Shown here: positions 63,430-64,000 of the stretch, piece by piece
Layout of the letters: each line of letters begins with the position of its first letter
Position numbering within the stretch: position 1 is the first letter of the stretch
Notes under the pieces: generated by a model
Seen by the model: only the letters and a program-made list of their open reading frames with translations
Told to the model about the DNA's origin: nothing
Databases searched by the model: none
NCBI GenBank assembly: GCA_038327685.1
Contig: JBBQLH010000001.1
Location: forward strand, 1 to 64,000
From: DASQFQ01 sp038327685
GTDB lineage: Bacteria; Actinomycetota; Thermoleophilia; Solirubrobacterales; Solirubrobacteraceae
Length of the DNA: 64,000 nt
Direction of reading: 5' to 3'
Translations under genes and position numbers: made by a program

Positions 63430-64000
63430 CCGACCGCCTCCAGCGCCGCGGTCGCCGCGTCGGAGGCCGCCCGCACCTCGGACTCGTCGCCCGTCACATA
63501 GACGCGGCCGGTGGCGCCGATCATGCGGTAGTCGACGACCTTGATGCGCGTCGCCTTCTCCGCCTCGTTGACAGCGAGGATCGCGTAGGAGGCCGGCTGC
63601 ATCTCCATCACGAACAGCGACTCGCCGGGCAGCGCCATCGAGCCGAGCTTGTTGCGGTTGATGAGGAACGCGTGCTGGTGGTCGAGGCGCGAGACGAGCG
63701 TCGAGGCGAGGATCTTCGGCCGCGTGGCCTCCGCCGGCGAGGCGTCGAGCGCCTCGAGCACCGCCGCGCTCGCCGACCGCACGGCCGCCGTCGAGCGGGA
63801 GTGGAACTCCAGGTAGCCGAACTGGCGCTCGACCACGAGGATCCCCGCCTGCAGTTGCGTGTGCTTGAGCGCGACGTCGGTCAGCGGCTCGATGTCGAGG
63901 CCGGGCGCGACCTCGATCACGGCGGCCGCCATGCCGCTGCGCGGCAGCCGCCCGCGGACCCAGCTGCCCAGGTAGCACATGGTCTGCGGCTGCAGCTGGT
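63426..64000 (-). CDS. Microcompartment shell protein, tandem-domain trimer type (BMC-T), 5' end beyond window
   Basis: The frame is open through the right edge. The visible part has PQTMCYLGSWVRGRLPRSG at its start, which in the family is preceded by a further strand, so the ATG at 63980 is not the real start and the N-terminus lies outside. Two BMC folds follow: VIEVAPGLDIEPLTDVALKH with ILVVERQFGYLEFHSRST, and AFLINRNKLGSMALPGESLF with MIGATGRVYVTGDESEV. It is close to the BMC-T type found in the Rhodococcus-and-Mycobacterium microcompartment loci. Confidence 0.92.
   Translation of the reverse strand, partial: QLQPQTMCYLGSWVRGRLPRSGMAAAVIEVAPGLDIEPLTDVALKHTQLQAGILVVERQFGYLEFHSRSTAAVRSASAAVLEALDASPAEATRPKILASTLVSRLDHQHAFLINRNKLGSMALPGESLFVMEMQPASYAILAVNEAEKATRIKVVDYRMIGATGRVYVTGDESEVRAASDAATAALEAVG

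Noticed and set aside
1..64000. CRISPR arrays, tRNA or rRNA genes, insertion sequences, phage attachment sites
   Set aside because: I found no regularly spaced repeats, no cloverleaf-like or conserved rRNA stretches, and no transposase or integrase frames. A dedicated tRNA or Rfam search was not possible here, so a small RNA could have been missed.

Overview
The window is 64 kb of very GC-rich, densely packed bacterial DNA. Many neighbouring genes overlap by 4 nt (ATGA or GTGA). GTG starts are frequent, OmpR-type two-component systems are abundant, and a mycobacterial/rhodococcal-type microcompartment locus is present. I read it as an actinobacterium, most likely of the Solirubrobacter/Conexibacter type; the lineage is an inference. 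I saw no rRNA, tRNA, CRISPR array, transposase or replication origin.

Layout. 1-3.6 kb: a partial membrane glycosyltransferase, a sulfotransferase, a FemAB-like acetyltransferase, and a TetR repressor with a perfect operator and a small membrane protein. 3.6-7.6 kb: a two-zincin DUF4157 (eCIS-core) protein coupled to an Lgt-like membrane protein, a small protein, an anti-sigma-type ATPase and a broken hydrolase. 7.6-10.8 kb: a copper ATPase and secreted metal-binding protein behind CsoR-like sites. 10.8-12.9 kb: an MFS exporter with its TetR regulator and tandem operators. 12.9-13.6 kb: three C-terminal gene stumps in a row. 13.9-18.4 kb: an ApbE-linked membrane electron-transfer operon (b561-like protein, small anchored protein, ApbE, ferric-reductase-like protein, NuoF-like protein, 3Fe-4S ferredoxin), followed by a two-component system on the other strand. 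20.4-25.4 kb: secreted and membrane proteins, an alkaline-phosphatase-fold membrane enzyme and an unusual methyltransferase. 25.4-28.0 kb: a gene graveyard (beta-helix protein, peptide-binding protein, hydrolase and glyoxalase stumps) around an arginase-family gene and an SRPBCC gene. 28-30 kb: a secreted protein and a ZIP metal transporter with a DtxR/MntR-like operator. 30.2-35.2 kb: a self-contained operon of LolA-like protein, ABC ATPase, permease, response regulator and histidine kinase. 35.3-37.4 kb: a DedA-like protein and a glycosyltransferase. 37.4-44 kb: a second two-component system facing a lipoprotein-ABC-ABC-FtsX operon across a promoter with phased repeats. 44-48 kb: a spermidine-synthase-like membrane protein and a GGDEF/HD-GYP sensor. 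48-50 kb: an ArsR operon with an SRPBCC-DHFR fusion. 50.3-57.6 kb: a polyol-catabolic operon (Zn-dehydrogenase, GntR, two FGGY kinases, GlpD) divergent from a TIM-barrel protein. 57.6-64 kb: a bacterial microcompartment locus (APC permease, GntR, SDR, APH-like kinase, BMC-T, BMC-H, BMC-P, a 164-residue unknown and a second BMC-T cut by the edge).

How parts work together. The last block matches the gene set of the Rhodococcus-and-Mycobacterium microcompartment (amino-alcohol/aminoketone) type: uptake, dehydrogenase, kinase and shell. The aldehyde dehydrogenase and aminotransferase/lyase expected inside the shell are not in the window and may lie beyond the right edge. The polyol operon and the microcompartment permease carry near-identical GntR half-sites, so the two blocks may be linked in regulation. 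Two of the two-component systems have 11-nt-phased direct repeats next to their likely target promoters. A recurrent -10 hexamer placed 6-7 nt before the start codon suggests widespread leaderless transcription.
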